From Antarcticimicrobium sp. (GTDB lineage Bacteria > Pseudomonadota > Alphaproteobacteria > Rhodobacterales > Rhodobacteraceae): a stretch of 33,568 bases of DNA. Shown in pieces: positions 8,981-16,551 of the stretch. Numbering within the stretch: the first letter of the stretch is position 1; every line of letters starts with the position of its first letter. The position numbers and the translations under genes were made by a program. The stretch is taken from the NCBI RefSeq assembly GCF_029212575.1, contig NZ_JARGPK010000073.1:1-33568 (forward strand). Reading direction: 5' to 3'. A model generated the notes under the pieces. It was given only the letters and a program-made list of their open reading frames with translations, had not been told where the DNA came from and searched no databases.

Positions 8981-10705
8981 TCAGAAAATGAAGGCGTCGA
9001 AGTTGATCTCGGCGGCGGTGTATCCATCGAGGAAAACGCCCAATCTGGCGTCGGAGGGATCGAACCCTGTCTTGGGCAGGATCCATACCCCGGGGTAAAA
9101 GCTCTTTGTTCCGAGGACCGGGTCGATCTCGCCTACCGTGACATCGATGGTCTCAAGCGCTGTCGGCCCGGCCAGTTTCCAACGGCTGAGGTCGAGCCGG
9201 TCGCTGTTTGGTCCGGTCATTCTGAAATCCCCGATCGTGTCCAGCCCGCCGCCGCGCTCCATCACAAAGGTGTCGGTGGCAGAGCGGTCCGGGTCGGACG
9301 GGACGCCGCCGATCAGGTCATCGTTACCGGCCCCTCCCCTCAGGGTGTCCTTTCCTTCATTGCCGATGAGGATGTCATTGCCATTGCCGCCGAACAGGCG
9401 GTCGTTGCCCCATCCACCGACAATCCCGTCTCTCCCTCCCAGGCCCTTGAGGACATCCGGGCCGTCCCTCCCGTTGAGAAAGTTCCTTCCGTTCGTTCCG
9501 GTCAGGTGATCGCCCAGAAACGATCCGCGCGCGTTCTCGAATTTGGTCGCCGTAAAGGACAGGTCGGCCCAGCTTGCGCCGCGCACCTCGCCCATGCCGG
9601 TCGCCAGATCGAGCACGATGCCCTGGGTTTTCGGGTCGGCGATCCAACCGTTGACGAGGATATCGTTGAAATCGATGGTGTCATCGCCTGCGCCGCCGTC
9701 GGCCTTGACACCGTTCATCCGCTCGATTGACCGGCCCACCAGAAACTCATCGTCGGAGAACCGGTCCGGCGATCCTTTCTTGTATCTCAACGGATTGGTG
9801 TCGAAGACGCCGCCAAACTTGATGGTGTCGTCGCCTCTGTTCCCAAACAGGGTGTCGTTGATTCCGCTGCCGATGAGGACGTCGTCTCCATCGCCCCCCA
9901 GCAGCTTGTTGGTACCGTTAAGGGCGACCAGCACGTCCTTGCCGCCGCCGCCGCGCAGCACTTCTTTAATTGAATCCGGTTCGAAGGATGAGGAGGTCGG
10001 CAGGCCCGGCACGTTGCTGTCGAAGATCAGGTCGTCGCCCGGCCCGCCCGACAGCTTGTCGATCCCGCCGCCGCCGATCAGGATGTCGTCGCCGCCCTTG
10101 CCCTGGATGACATCGTTTCCCTCTCGTCCGTCCAGCCACTCGTTCCCGTCCGAGCCCAGCAGACGATCGCCGGCGGTGTAGGAACTGGTTCCGGTCACCT
10201 TCTCGATGTCGCTGATCCTGGCGACGGTCACGAAACTTCCGTCGTAGGTGCGCTTGACCGTTCCGGCACCGAGGTCGACCCGCGCTCCGGATGAGCCGTC
10301 GTCCAAGAGAAACAGATCGTCAAAGCCCTTGTTGCCGACCATGGTCACCTTGCCCTCGGGTTCTCCGACCCTCAGGTACAGGTTCAGGGTATCGTCGCCG
10401 GAACCGCCGAACAGCCGACTGCCGCCGGAGGTGTCGGAGATGCTGAGGGTGTCGTCGCCGCGGCCGCCGTTGAGCACGCTGCCCTTCCAGCCGCCGCTCA
10501 GGGTGTCGTCGCCGCCCTTGCCGAGGATTGTCTGCTTGTAGTCGACACCGACCCCGAAAAGGAAGACGTCGTCCCCGCCGCCGGTGATGATCAGGCCGTA
10601 GGCGTTGTATGGTGCGGAATTGATCCAGTCGTCCGCATCGTCGTAGACCAGTTTTTCGTTGGCTAAGTCGTCGCCCGGCTCGTAGGTGTCCTTGATGATC
10701 GCCAT
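8981..10705 (-). CDS. RTX-type calcium-binding repeat protein, probably secreted by a type I system
   Basis: This 574-residue protein consists mostly of hemolysin-type glycine/aspartate nonapeptide repeats (GGxGxDxUx), such as GGKGDDT-like, GGSGDDTLNL, GGDGDDVLIG, GGNGNDILIG and GGAGNDDLIGG. They come in several blocks separated by 30-60-residue spacers. Such repeats bind calcium and form a parallel beta roll outside the cell. The C-terminus (GLDTIGDFRMTGPNSDRLDLS, ending INFDAFIF) resembles the serralysin/RTX C-terminal domain that carries the uncleaved type I secretion signal. No enzymatic domain, signal peptide or neighbouring ABC exporter is visible. ATG at 10705 (MAIIKDTYEPGDD) is preferred; a longer frame runs into the rne upstream region without protein-like sequence. 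Function is unknown. Confidence 0.85.
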   Translation of the reverse strand: MAIIKDTYEPGDDLANEKLVYDDADDWINSAPYNAYGLIITGGGDDVFLFGVGVDYKQTILGKGGDDTLSGGWKGSVLNGGRGDDTLSISDTSGGSRLFGGSGDDTLNLYLRVGEPEGKVTMVGNKGFDDLFLLDDGSSGARVDLGAGTVKRTYDGSFVTVARISDIEKVTGTSSYTAGDRLLGSDGNEWLDGREGNDVIQGKGGDDILIGGGGIDKLSGGPGDDLIFDSNVPGLPTSSSFEPDSIKEVLRGGGGKDVLVALNGTNKLLGGDGDDVLIGSGINDTLFGNRGDDTIKFGGVFDTNPLRYKKGSPDRFSDDEFLVGRSIERMNGVKADGGAGDDTIDFNDILVNGWIADPKTQGIVLDLATGMGEVRGASWADLSFTATKFENARGSFLGDHLTGTNGRNFLNGRDGPDVLKGLGGRDGIVGGWGNDRLFGGNGNDILIGNEGKDTLRGGAGNDDLIGGVPSDPDRSATDTFVMERGGGLDTIGDFRMTGPNSDRLDLSRWKLAGPTALETIDVTVGEIDPVLGTKSFYPGVWILPKTGFDPSDARLGVFLDGYTAAEINFDAFIF

Positions 10706-10874
10706 ATCGCGTTTTCCCGCAGGCAGGTTCCCGAGACGGGGTGGGTCAGCACAGTTTAGCCGAAAACGGGCGGTGCGACAAATTCGGGATGTGGCGCGGG
10801 GCGGTCCGCGCCCGGGGAACTTGCAGTCGCAAGTATCGTCGCGCCAAATTCGTGGCGGGGGTGCAACAAGCCCA

Positions 10875-10904
10875 TTGTATTTTACCACCCCCCTCCCTTA
10901 TGTT
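10875..10904 (+). promoter_or_regulatory. Candidate promoter for rne
   Basis: TTGTAT (10875-10880) and TATGTT (10899-10904) are spaced by 18 bases. If used, this gives an rne leader of roughly 340 bases, in keeping with the long autoregulatory leaders known for RNase E mRNAs. Pattern match only. Confidence 0.3.
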
Positions 10905-11199
10905 GAGGGGACGGGCGCGATGCGCTTTGGCGTCAGCCGCCCCGAGAGAGATTCGCTGTTTCAGCCTTGACCGGCATCGTTCCGAAAGTCTGGACAGACC
11001 GATAGTGCCCACACCGGGCAATGAGCTGACCCTGTCTGGAACAGGCGGGGTAATAAAACGGGCAGGCTTTGGGACCGTCCCAACCTGTCGGAGAAGAACC
11101 GCGATGACGCGCGCGCGAGCATTGAACACTCAGGTTTCCGGTCCGTCCGTCGGACCATGCCGCGCGACGTCACCAATCGCCCTGACAAGACATTACCCC

Positions 11200-11231
11200 A
11201 AACGCGCGCGTCCGCCTGGGCGGGCGCGTTT
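11200..11231 (+). promoter_or_regulatory. Strong hairpin in the 5' leader of rne, just before the ribosome-binding site
   Basis: AAACGCGC (11200-11207) pairs with GCGCGTTT (11224-11231), and the enclosed GC-rich bases can extend the stem around CCGCCTGGGCGG. The hairpin ends about 13 bases before the AAGGAC ribosome-binding site and 21 bases before the ATG. In enterobacteria RNase E limits its own mRNA through leader hairpins; a similar role here is inference. Confidence 0.45.
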
Positions 11232-11252
11232 CCGGTTGTGCAATAAGGACTT

Positions 11253-14066
11253 ATGGCAAAGAAGATGCTCATCGATGCCACCCACGCGGAGGAAACCCGC
11301 GTCGTGGTGGTGGACGGAAACAAGGTTGAGGAATTCGATTTTGAATCCGAGAACAAGCGCCAGCTCGCTGGCAACATTTATCTCGCAAAGGTAACGCGGG
11401 TCGAACCCTCGCTGCAGGCGGCATTCGTCGATTACGGTGGCAACCGCCACGGCTTTCTGGCGTTTTCCGAGATTCACCCGGATTATTACCAGATTCCGGT
11501 CGCCGATCGCGAAGCCCTGATGGCCGAGGAACAGGCCTATGCCGACGAATTGAGCGCGCGGGACGAGGAAGAGGAAAAGAAACCCTCCTCGCGGCGCTCG
11601 TCGTCGCGGTCGCGGTCCAAATCCAAGGTCAAGGCAGAAGACCTGAAATCAAGCGATGCGGTCGAGACCAAGGAGGTCGAGACCGAAATCAGCGGTATGG
11701 AAACCATCGATCTCTCCGAACCGGAGGAGACTGGGGCGGAGCCTGGCGAGGTGCCCGAGGGCAGCTCTCCGATGGAGCGGGTTGCCGAGACGCCGGTCGA
11801 GGAACCCGCGGAAGCGGACCCTCAGGCGCAGACCGACGGTGAGACTGCCGGGGATGCAACCGAAGACGATTCGGAGGCCGAGGGCGGGGATTCCGACGCC
11901 GAGGACGATGCGCGCAGCGATGCGTCGGCCAAGGATTCGACCATCGAATCCGTCGCTGACGACGACGACCACGAGGATATCCGCCCGCCGCGCAAACCGC
12001 GCCCGCGCCGCTACAAGATCCAGGAAGTGGTGAAGGTGCGCCAGATCATGCTGGTGCAGGTGGTCAAGGAGGAACGCGGCAACAAGGGCGCCGCGCTGAC
12101 CACCTATCTGTCGCTGGCCGGCCGCTATTGCGTGCTGATGCCCAATACCGCCCGTGGCGGCGGTATTTCGCGCAAGATCACCAATGCCACCGACCGCAAG
12201 AAACTCAAGGAAATCGCGGCCGAGATCGACGTGCCCAAGGGCGCGGGGCTGATCATCCGCACCGCTGGCGCCAAACGCACCAAGGCGGAAATCAAGCGCG
12301 ACTATGAATACCTGCAGCGGCTGTGGGAGCAGATCCGCGAACTGACGCTGAAATCCATCGCGCCGGTCAAGATCTATGAAGAGGGCGACCTGATCAAACG
12401 CTCGATCCGCGACCTTTACAACCGCGAGATCGACGAGGTTCTGGTCGAGGGCGAGGGCGGCTATCGCATCGCCAAGGACTTCATGAAAATGATCATGCCG
12501 TCCCACTCCAAGAACGTGCGGCACTATGTCGACCAGATGCCGCTGTTTGCGCGGTTCCAGGTTGAAAGCTATCTGGGCGCGATGTTCAACCCGGTGGTGC
12601 AGCTGAAATCCGGCGGTTACATCGTGATCGGCGTGACCGAGGCGCTGGTGGCGATCGACGTGAACTCCGGCCGGGCCACCAAGGAGGGCTCGATCGAGGA
12701 GACCGCGCTCAAGACCAACCTTGAGGCTGCCGACGAGGTGGCGCGCCAGTTGCGCCTGCGCGACCTGGCCGGGCTGATCGTCATCGACTTCATCGACATG
12801 GACGAGCGCAGGAACAACGCCTCTGTCGAAAAGCGGATGAAGGACCGGCTCAAGACCGATCGCGCCCGCATCCAGGTCGGGCGCATCTCGGGCTTTGGCC
12901 TGATGGAGATGAGCCGCCAGCGGCTGCGCCCCGGCATGATCGAGGCGACGACGCAGCCGTGCCCGGCCTGTCACGGCACCGGGCTGATCCGGTCGGATGA
13001 CAACATGGCGCTGAACATCCTGCGCCAGATCGAGGAAGAGGGTGTGCGGCGCCGCTCGCGCGAGGTTCTGGTGAAATGTCCGGTCGGCATCGCCAACTAC
13101 CTGATGAACCAGAAGCGCGAACATATCGCCCAGATCGAGACCCGTTATGGGCTTTCGGTCAGGATCGAGGGTGACGTGCATCTGATCAGCCCCGATTTCA
13201 CCCTGGAGAAGTTCAAGACCGCGACCCGGGCGGTGCCCGAGGCGATAGCGCCGGTGGTGTCGGTCGATGCCACGCTGATGGAGCCGGTCGAGGCCGAGGA
13301 AGAGGACGTCGTCGAGGAGGAGGTCGAGGCAGAACCCGAGACGACCGACGAGGAGGCCCCCAAGCCCAAGCGCAAGCGGCGGCGGCGGCGGCGCAAGCCC
13401 AAGTCCGGTTCCAACGGCAATGGCGAGAACGGCGACGAGGAGACCGGCGAGGACGCATCCGACACCGAGGACGTCACGCCGCCTGCAGAGGCCGAGACCG
13501 ACGCCGGCTCCGATGCGGAGGAGCCGCAATCGCAGGACGCGGACGCCGAAGAACCGGCCACCAAGCCGAAATCCTCGCGCAGCCGCTCGCGGTCGCGCTC
13601 GCGGTCGCGCAAGACCGAGGTCGTTGCGACCGAGGCGGCAGAGGCGAAGCCCGAGGTGACGGCATCCGCCGAGGCGCAGGCCGAAGCGGCCGAGGCCGAA
13701 CCCGTTGCCGAGGCAGCACCGGTTGAAGAGCCGGAAGTCGTGCCGGTGGCAGCCGAGGCGCCTGACGTGGAGGCCCCCGCAGTTGAGGCGCCAGTGCCGG
13801 AGACCGTCGCGGAAGCCGAACCCGAAATCGCTGTGGAAGAGCCGGAACCCGCACCGGAGCCGGAACCCGAACCGGTGGCAGCCGCAGAGCCGGAACCCGA
13901 ACCAGAGCCGGCACCTGAACCGGTGGCAGCCGCAGAACCGGAACCCGTACCGGAGCCCGCAGCCGAACCGATCCCGGAGCCGGCTGTCGCGGCGGCCGAG
14001 CCGGCAGCGGTCGAGGAAAAACCCAAGCCCAAGCGGCGCGGCTGGTGGTCGGTGGGCGGAAGCTGA
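11253..14066 (+). CDS. rne: Ribonuclease E
   Basis: The 937-residue endoribonuclease cuts AU-rich single-stranded RNA in mRNA decay and rRNA/tRNA processing and should scaffold the degradosome. The catalytic core has magnesium ligands Asp469 (VAIDVNSGR) and Asp512 (IVIDFIDMD) and the zinc-link Cys570/Cys573 (CPACHGTG). The S1 domain starts at about residue 35 (IYLAKVTRVEPSLQAAFVDYG) but is split by an insert of about 150 residues (95-250) that is Ser/Arg-rich then strongly acidic, as in other alphaproteobacterial RNase E. Beyond residue 660 the tail is disordered: a basic patch near 704-718, an SR-repeat near 773-787 and EPEPEP/VAAAEP repeats. AAGGAC precedes ATG. Confidence 0.97.
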   Translation: MAKKMLIDATHAEETRVVVVDGNKVEEFDFESENKRQLAGNIYLAKVTRVEPSLQAAFVDYGGNRHGFLAFSEIHPDYYQIPVADREALMAEEQAYADELSARDEEEEKKPSSRRSSSRSRSKSKVKAEDLKSSDAVETKEVETEISGMETIDLSEPEETGAEPGEVPEGSSPMERVAETPVEEPAEADPQAQTDGETAGDATEDDSEAEGGDSDAEDDARSDASAKDSTIESVADDDDHEDIRPPRKPRPRRYKIQEVVKVRQIMLVQVVKEERGNKGAALTTYLSLAGRYCVLMPNTARGGGISRKITNATDRKKLKEIAAEIDVPKGAGLIIRTAGAKRTKAEIKRDYEYLQRLWEQIRELTLKSIAPVKIYEEGDLIKRSIRDLYNREIDEVLVEGEGGYRIAKDFMKMIMPSHSKNVRHYVDQMPLFARFQVESYLGAMFNPVVQLKSGGYIVIGVTEALVAIDVNSGRATKEGSIEETALKTNLEAADEVARQLRLRDLAGLIVIDFIDMDERRNNASVEKRMKDRLKTDRARIQVGRISGFGLMEMSRQRLRPGMIEATTQPCPACHGTGLIRSDDNMALNILRQIEEEGVRRRSREVLVKCPVGIANYLMNQKREHIAQIETRYGLSVRIEGDVHLISPDFTLEKFKTATRAVPEAIAPVVSVDATLMEPVEAEEEDVVEEEVEAEPETTDEEAPKPKRKRRRRRRKPKSGSNGNGENGDEETGEDASDTEDVTPPAEAETDAGSDAEEPQSQDADAEEPATKPKSSRSRSRSRSRSRKTEVVATEAAEAKPEVTASAEAQAEAAEAEPVAEAAPVEEPEVVPVAAEAPDVEAPAVEAPVPETVAEAEPEIAVEEPEPAPEPEPEPVAAAEPEPEPEPAPEPVAAAEPEPVPEPAAEPIPEPAVAAAEPAAVEEKPKPKRRGWWSVGGS

Positions 14067-14090
14067 TCTGTCCCGGTATCGCAAAAAAGA

Positions 14091-14121
14091 AAGGCCCCGG
14101 TTTCAGATCCGGGGCCTTTTT
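14091..14121. terminator. Bidirectional intrinsic terminator between rne and the TusA-like gene
   Basis: AAGGCCCCGG (14091-14100) and CCGGGGCCTT (14109-14118) form a 10-bp stem with an 8-base loop. The stem is followed by a T-run on the plus strand and preceded by an A-rich run that serves as the T-run on the minus strand. It lies between the stops of two convergent genes and can end both transcripts. Confidence 0.9.
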
Positions 14122-14130
14122 CTGTGGGGC

Positions 14131-14364
14131 TCAGCCGCGCTTGCGGATGAGGTAGGCGCGATGGCCGCCCTCGTCGCTGTCGCCGAGATAGGAATGCCCG
14201 GCCTCGGCACAGAAATGCGGCACGTCCACCACCGCCGCCGGGTCATCGGCCAGCAGGCAGAGCACCGCGCCGTCGGGCAGGGCGCTGAGGCGTTTGCGCG
14301 CCTTGAGAACGGGCAGCGGGCAGAGCAGCCCTATGGCGTCAAGCGTTTCGGTAATATCGGTCAT
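14131..14364 (-). CDS. TusA-family sulfur carrier protein
   Basis: This 77-residue protein carries the TusA/YeeD/SirA motif GLLCPLPVLK, with the persulfide-bearing Cys15 in a CPxP context at the start of the first helix. The rest (LPDGAVLCLLADDPAAVVDVPHFCAEAGH) matches the beta-alpha-beta sandwich, and the length is normal. Such proteins accept and pass on sulfane sulfur in tRNA thiolation or sulfur metabolism; which applies here is unknown. ATG at 14364 is chosen since the frame upstream has only TTG. It is divergent from a CcdA/DsbD-like gene 76 bases away. The pairing of a sulfur carrier with a thiol-disulfide membrane protein is suggestive. Confidence 0.88.
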   Translation of the reverse strand: MTDITETLDAIGLLCPLPVLKARKRLSALPDGAVLCLLADDPAAVVDVPHFCAEAGHSYLGDSDEGGHRAYLIRKRG

Positions 14365-14440
14365 GACGGCCAATTAGGCGCAACCGATCCGGTCTGTCCA
14401 CAAAGATGTGACCGCATCGCACAGTGACCTTGGCTGGGCG

Positions 14441-15211
14441 ATGGACTATGTCGCTCGCATGTTGGGAATCGATATCATCGACGCGGGCCTGCTGCCCGCC
14501 ATGGCCGTGGCCCTAATGGCCGGGATCGTCAGCTTTCTGTCGCCCTGCGTTCTGCCCATCGTGCCGCCCTATCTGGCCTATATGAGCGGCGTCTCGGTGA
14601 CCGATCTGAGCACCGGGCGCGCGGCGCGCAACAAGGCCCTGCTGCCGGCGTTGTTCTTTGTTCTGGGTCTCTCGACGGTGTTTCTGTTCCTCGGCTTCAC
14701 CGCATCGGCCATCGGGGCGGTCTTCCTGCAGTACCAATCGGTGTTCAACACCGTGGCCGGGATCCTCGTGATGGTGTTCGGGGCGCATTTCGTCGGCGTC
14801 TATCGCATCGGGTTTCTCGACCGCGAGGCGCGGATCGATGTCGGCGATCGCGGCGGCAGCGCGCTGGGGGCCTATGTGCTTGGCCTCGCCTTTGCCTTCG
14901 GATGGACCCCCTGCATCGGCCCGCAGCTGGGCGCGATCCTGTCTCTGGCGGCCTCCGAGGGTTCGGTCGCGCGCGGCACGCTGTTGCTGGCGCTCTACGC
15001 GATGGGGCTGGGCATTCCATTCCTGCTGGTGGCTGCGTTCCTGCCGCGGCTGGGCGGGCTGATGGGCTGGATGAAGCGGCACATGGAGCGGATCGAGCGG
15101 ATCATGGGGCTGTTGCTCTGGACCATTGGCCTGCTGATGCTGACGGGCGGCTTCTCGGCGTTTTCCTATTGGCTGCTGGAGAGCTTTCCGGCGCTGGCCA
15201 CGCTGGGGTGA
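14441..15211 (+). CDS. ccdA: CcdA/DsbD-type thiol-disulfide transmembrane protein
   Basis: The 256-residue inner-membrane protein has about six hydrophobic helices and the two hallmark cysteines: Cys36 in SFLSPCVLPIVPPY and Cys158 in FGWTPCIGPQLG. This family passes reducing equivalents from cytoplasmic thioredoxin to periplasmic partners, for example to apocytochrome c during cytochrome c maturation. There is no periplasmic or thioredoxin domain, so it is the short CcdA form rather than full DsbD. ATG at 14441 is used; an in-frame GTG at 14408 and ATG at 14459 are alternatives and none has a strong ribosome-binding site. The symbol reflects family membership, not proven function. Confidence 0.88.
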   Translation: MDYVARMLGIDIIDAGLLPAMAVALMAGIVSFLSPCVLPIVPPYLAYMSGVSVTDLSTGRAARNKALLPALFFVLGLSTVFLFLGFTASAIGAVFLQYQSVFNTVAGILVMVFGAHFVGVYRIGFLDREARIDVGDRGGSALGAYVLGLAFAFGWTPCIGPQLGAILSLAASEGSVARGTLLLALYAMGLGIPFLLVAAFLPRLGGLMGWMKRHMERIERIMGLLLWTIGLLMLTGGFSAFSYWLLESFPALATLG

Positions 15212-15276
15212 CGCCGCCGCGCAGCCTTACTCTCGCCCGAAAAGCCGGTTAACATCCGCGCAAGAACGAGGGCGGA

Positions 15277-16551
15277 ATGGGTCACGAGCAGGCGGCAGAA
15301 CCGGAACGGCAGGCGCGACGGGTGCGCCGGCGGCGGGTGTTCTACATCCCCGGCTACGACCCGATCCATCCGCGCCGCTACCGCGAGCTTTACCGCAAGG
15401 AGGCGGCGGCACAGGCCGCGATTTCAAGCTATGAGATCGCGCTGCGTCCAAAGCAAACCGGCGGCGGACCCTACGGCTGGCACGTCAATTCCCGGATCGA
15501 GGGGGCGGAGATCGAGGCGGATGTGGAGGTTCTGGTCTGGTCCGACATCGTTCGCGACAGCATGTCCAACGGCATCCTCGCCACCTACCTGCAACTGGCG
15601 CAAACCGCCTGGGTCTATATCGCCACCGGTACGCTTGGACGGCTGATGCGGTTGCGCAAGGGGCCGGTGATCGCGGCGCTTTACCCCGTGGGGGTCTTGC
15701 TTCTGCAACTGGTCCTGGCGGCGCTGCTGATCTGGACGGCCGGCGGGACGGCGGGTCTTGCCGCCGATGCCCTGGGCCTGTCCGGGCGTCCCGGCGTGGC
15801 GCTGCGCCTGCTGGGGGCGGGTCTGGGGGCCGGTCTGGCGCTGGTTCTGATGCTCTGGATCAAGGCCCGCGACGGCAAGTTTTTTGTCTATTACCTGATG
15901 CACGACTATGCCTATTCCGCGCGCCATCGCGGCGCCAATCCGCCGGAGCTGGAGGCGCGGCTTTCCGAATTCGGGGACCGGGTCGCCGCCGCCCTGTCGG
16001 AAGGGATCGACGAGGTTCTCGTCGTCGGCCACTCCTCGGGCGCGCATCTGGGCGTTTCGGTGCTGGCCGATCTGATCCGGGCGGGACGGGTGCCGAAGGG
16101 GGGTCCGGCTCTGGGGTTTCTGACGCTGGGGCAGGTGGTGCCGATGGTGTCCTTCCTGCCGCAGGCGCATCGGTTGCGCGCCGATCTGCGGTTCTTGGCG
16201 ACACGCGACGAGGTGACTTGGGTCGATGTCTCGGCCCCCGGCGACGGCTGCGCCTTTGCGCTTTGCGATCCGGTGGCGGTGAGCGGCGTCGCGACGGAGG
16301 GAAAGCGCGGGCCGCTGGTGGTCTCCGCCGCCTTTACCCGGACGCTCAGCCCGGAGCGGTGGGCGGCGCTGCGCTGGCGGTTCTTCCGGCTGCATTTTCA
16401 GTATCTCTGCGCCTTCGACCGGCCGGGCGATTATGACTATTTCCGCATCACCGCGGGCCCGGTGACGCTCGCCGAGCGATACCGGGGCAGGGTGGCGTCG
16501 AAATCGCGGATCGAGCGGCCGGTGTCGAAATACACCTCGGTGACGCCATGA
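15277..16551 (+). CDS. Membrane protein with an alpha/beta-hydrolase-like serine motif, unknown function
   Basis: I do not recognise a named family for this 424-residue protein. An Arg-rich N-terminus leads into RRVFYIPGYDPIHPRRYREL, a typical first strand and oxyanion region of a hydrolase fold. Two hydrophobic helices follow (about 131-154 and 174-195). After them comes VLVVGHSSGAHLGVSVLADLI, a GxSxG nucleophile elbow with predicted Ser253. A plausible C-terminal His is not obvious. The arrangement suggests a membrane-bound lipase, esterase or thioesterase-like protein, but catalysis is unproven. Its stop overlaps the P450 start (ATGA at 16548-16551), so the two are translationally coupled and probably work together. 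GAGGGCGG precedes ATG. Confidence 0.78.
   Translation: MGHEQAAEPERQARRVRRRRVFYIPGYDPIHPRRYRELYRKEAAAQAAISSYEIALRPKQTGGGPYGWHVNSRIEGAEIEADVEVLVWSDIVRDSMSNGILATYLQLAQTAWVYIATGTLGRLMRLRKGPVIAALYPVGVLLLQLVLAALLIWTAGGTAGLAADALGLSGRPGVALRLLGAGLGAGLALVLMLWIKARDGKFFVYYLMHDYAYSARHRGANPPELEARLSEFGDRVAAALSEGIDEVLVVGHSSGAHLGVSVLADLIRAGRVPKGGPALGFLTLGQVVPMVSFLPQAHRLRADLRFLATRDEVTWVDVSAPGDGCAFALCDPVAVSGVATEGKRGPLVVSAAFTRTLSPERWAALRWRFFRLHFQYLCAFDRPGDYDYFRITAGPVTLAERYRGRVASKSRIERPVSKYTSVTP

Larger units (their letters stand above)
10706..11252. other. Divergent intergenic region between the RTX gene and rne
   Basis: These 547 bases have no convincing gene on either strand; the open frames overlap and lack family features. 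The region should hold the RTX gene promoter (minus) and the rne promoter plus long 5' leader (plus). A candidate rne promoter and a strong leader hairpin are listed separately. Confidence 0.6.

Noticed and set aside
9543-10181. 212-codon plus-strand frame rich in Ser/Pro
   Set aside because: It is the mirror of the RTX repeats on the minus strand; the periodic sequence keeps the opposite frame open.
9290-10560. Repeated DNA pattern resembling a repeat array
   Set aside because: The periodicity comes from codons of RTX nonapeptides inside a gene; units vary and there are no unique spacers of CRISPR size.
11649-14084. Very long open frame (811 codons) on the minus strand opposite rne
   Set aside because: It lies antisense to RNase E, whose catalytic motifs fix the coding strand. 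The antisense peptide is low complexity and results from GC-biased codons of the real gene.
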